A DNA stretch of 64,000 bases from Marivivens sp. (GTDB lineage: Bacteria > Pseudomonadota > Alphaproteobacteria > Rhodobacterales > Rhodobacteraceae), in NCBI GenBank assembly GCA_024642115.1, contig JAHEBU010000010.1, positions 124,001-188,000 on the forward strand, given 5' to 3'. Below the pieces are notes generated by a model. The model had not been told where the DNA came from, searched no databases, and saw only the letters and a list, made by a program, of their open reading frames with translations. Below, piece after piece: positions 63,232 to 64,000 of this stretch (positions are counted from its first letter, which is position 1; every line of letters begins with the position of its first letter). The position numbers and the translations under genes were made by a program.

Positions 63232-64000
63232 TCACTCTGCCGGAATCGCCTTTTCCTCAAGGCTCAGCGGATGCTTGAGGTGAACCAGCATTTCCTTGGG
63301 ACAAACCTGAAGGAAATGATGCTTTTCGCTGTCCCAGTGTTGCAGGATGTCGGCGGCCTTGCGGCTGCCCGTCTCCTTGGCATGGCGTTCGATCAGACCC
63401 TTCAATTGTGTTTCCCAGTGGGCAACAGTGACCGGACAGGTCACAAGGCTTTCCATGTTGATCAGCGCCTCGCTGACCCCCTTGGGATCATACAGATACG
63501 CCATGCCTCCGGTCATCCCGGCGCCAAAGTTGGCCCCAATCGACCCCAGGATGACGGCCACACCCCCGGTCATGTATTCGCATCCGTTGGTGCCGCAACC
63601 TTCGATCACTACCGACGCGCCCGAGTTGCGGACGGCGAACCGTTCGCCTGCGCGGCCTGCCGCGAACAGGTACCCAGCGGTCGCCCCATACAGGACCGTG
63701 TTGCCGATGATCGTGTTTTCCGACGCCACCAGCGGCGAATTCATCGGCGGACGCACGACGATTGTGCCCCCCGACAAACCCTTGCCGACATAATCGTTGG
63801 CATCGCCCGACACTTCCAGCTTGAGGCCCGGTGCCGCAAACGCGCCCAGCGATTGCCCCGCCGACCCCTTGAGCTTGACCGTCAGGTGGTCAGGTTGCAA
63901 GCTGTTGCGCATCCCGAATTTGCTGACGATATGGCTGCTGGTGCGGGTGCCAATGGTGCGCAAGGTGTTCTGCACCGCATATTCCAACTGCATCTTTTCG
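63232..64000 (-). CDS. gltB: Glutamate synthase large subunit, C-terminal part
   Basis: The frame is open to the right window edge, so about 256 C-terminal residues are seen. The domain is the GXGXG beta-helix (GQSLGAFAAPGLKLEVSGDA, YVGKGLSGGTIVVRPP, TVLYGATAGYLFAAGRAGER, FAVRNSGASVVIEGCGTNGCEYMTGG), followed by AYLYDPKGVSEALINMES and a tail ending KHPLSLEEKAIPAE. GltB with GltD makes two glutamates from glutamine and 2-oxoglutarate using NADPH. The gltD gene would be expected nearby but is not between here and the Hint gene, so it is upstream of gltB or elsewhere. Confidence 0.95.
   Translation of the reverse strand, partial: EKMQLEYAVQNTLRTIGTRTSSHIVSKFGMRNSLQPDHLTVKLKGSAGQSLGAFAAPGLKLEVSGDANDYVGKGLSGGTIVVRPPMNSPLVASENTIIGNTVLYGATAGYLFAAGRAGERFAVRNSGASVVIEGCGTNGCEYMTGGVAVILGSIGANFGAGMTGGMAYLYDPKGVSEALINMESLVTCPVTVAHWETQLKGLIERHAKETGSRKAADILQHWDSEKHHFLQVCPKEMLVHLKHPLSLEEKAIPAE

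Overview
The window is a high-GC, gene-dense chromosomal segment of an alphaproteobacterium, almost certainly Rhodobacteraceae (Roseobacter/Rhodobacter group). The cues are the CcrM GANTC methyltransferase, the petABC cytochrome bc1 operon, a petP-petR regulator pair, a DUF2125 protein, the DUF4170-waaA-lpxK lipid A cluster, the HDAC-like/xseB/ispA/dxs operon, and CTATAT-like -10 boxes. The genus cannot be fixed from the sequence alone. About 67 protein genes, two tRNAs, one TPP riboswitch and several intrinsic terminators can be supported. I see no insertion sequence, prophage, CRISPR array, plasmid or replication origin.

Layout. 1-6.6 kb: DUF2125 protein (cut by the window edge), dienelactone hydrolase, TldE/PmbA protease-like protein, inositol-phosphatase-like protein, then DUF4170-waaA-lpxK for Kdo-lipid A. 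6.7-10.2 kb: a minus-strand DciA-like/DsbA-like/CoA-transferase set divergent from mutY. 10.2-13.8 kb: AlkB alkane hydroxylase, an unknown membrane protein and a vanadium haloperoxidase. 13.9-20.2 kb: ccrM and rnhB, small secreted and membrane proteins, a membrane-anchored winged-helix protein, tandem paralogous small proteins, tRNA-Arg, a LacI-family regulator, a decayed GGDEF remnant and tRNA-Lys. 20.3-27.8 kb: dapF-mtaB, PaiB-like and GST proteins, an outer-membrane barrel, a GFA protein and petABC. 27.9-33 kb: an M20 peptidase in a visibly AT-richer patch, then thiBPQ behind a TPP riboswitch. 33-40 kb: a barrel protein, aroC, a WYL regulator divergent from a GST gene, a DMT exporter, a transglutaminase-like protein, HU and AMP nucleosidase. 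40.5-46.1 kb: a compact catabolic operon (class II aldolase, acyl-CoA dehydrogenase, NDP-forming acyl-CoA synthetase, enoyl-CoA hydratase, SDR-type epimerase). 46-50.7 kb: isoprenoid and xseB genes. 50.9-64 kb: a Gly-rich secreted protein plus barrel pair, petPR, ilvE, a formate/nitrite-type transporter, a PQQ-type dehydrogenase with diheme cytochrome c, a DMT exporter, ohr, queG, GST, mtgA, a Hint-domain protein and the 3' end of gltB.

Most genes are housekeeping and tightly packed, with frequent ATGA or TGATG stop/start overlaps. No clearly new defence or mobile system is visible. The most notable items are: lost or changed catalytic residues in otherwise intact enzymes (WaaA, DapF, the haloperoxidase, the transglutaminase-like protein); a cluster of three GANTC sites between rnhB and ccrM; a two-TM protein ending in a winged helix; a pair of exported proteins sharing Gly-rich low-complexity linkers; short interspersed palindromic repeats; and perfect palindromes next to the ilvE, hup and PQQ-dehydrogenase promoters.
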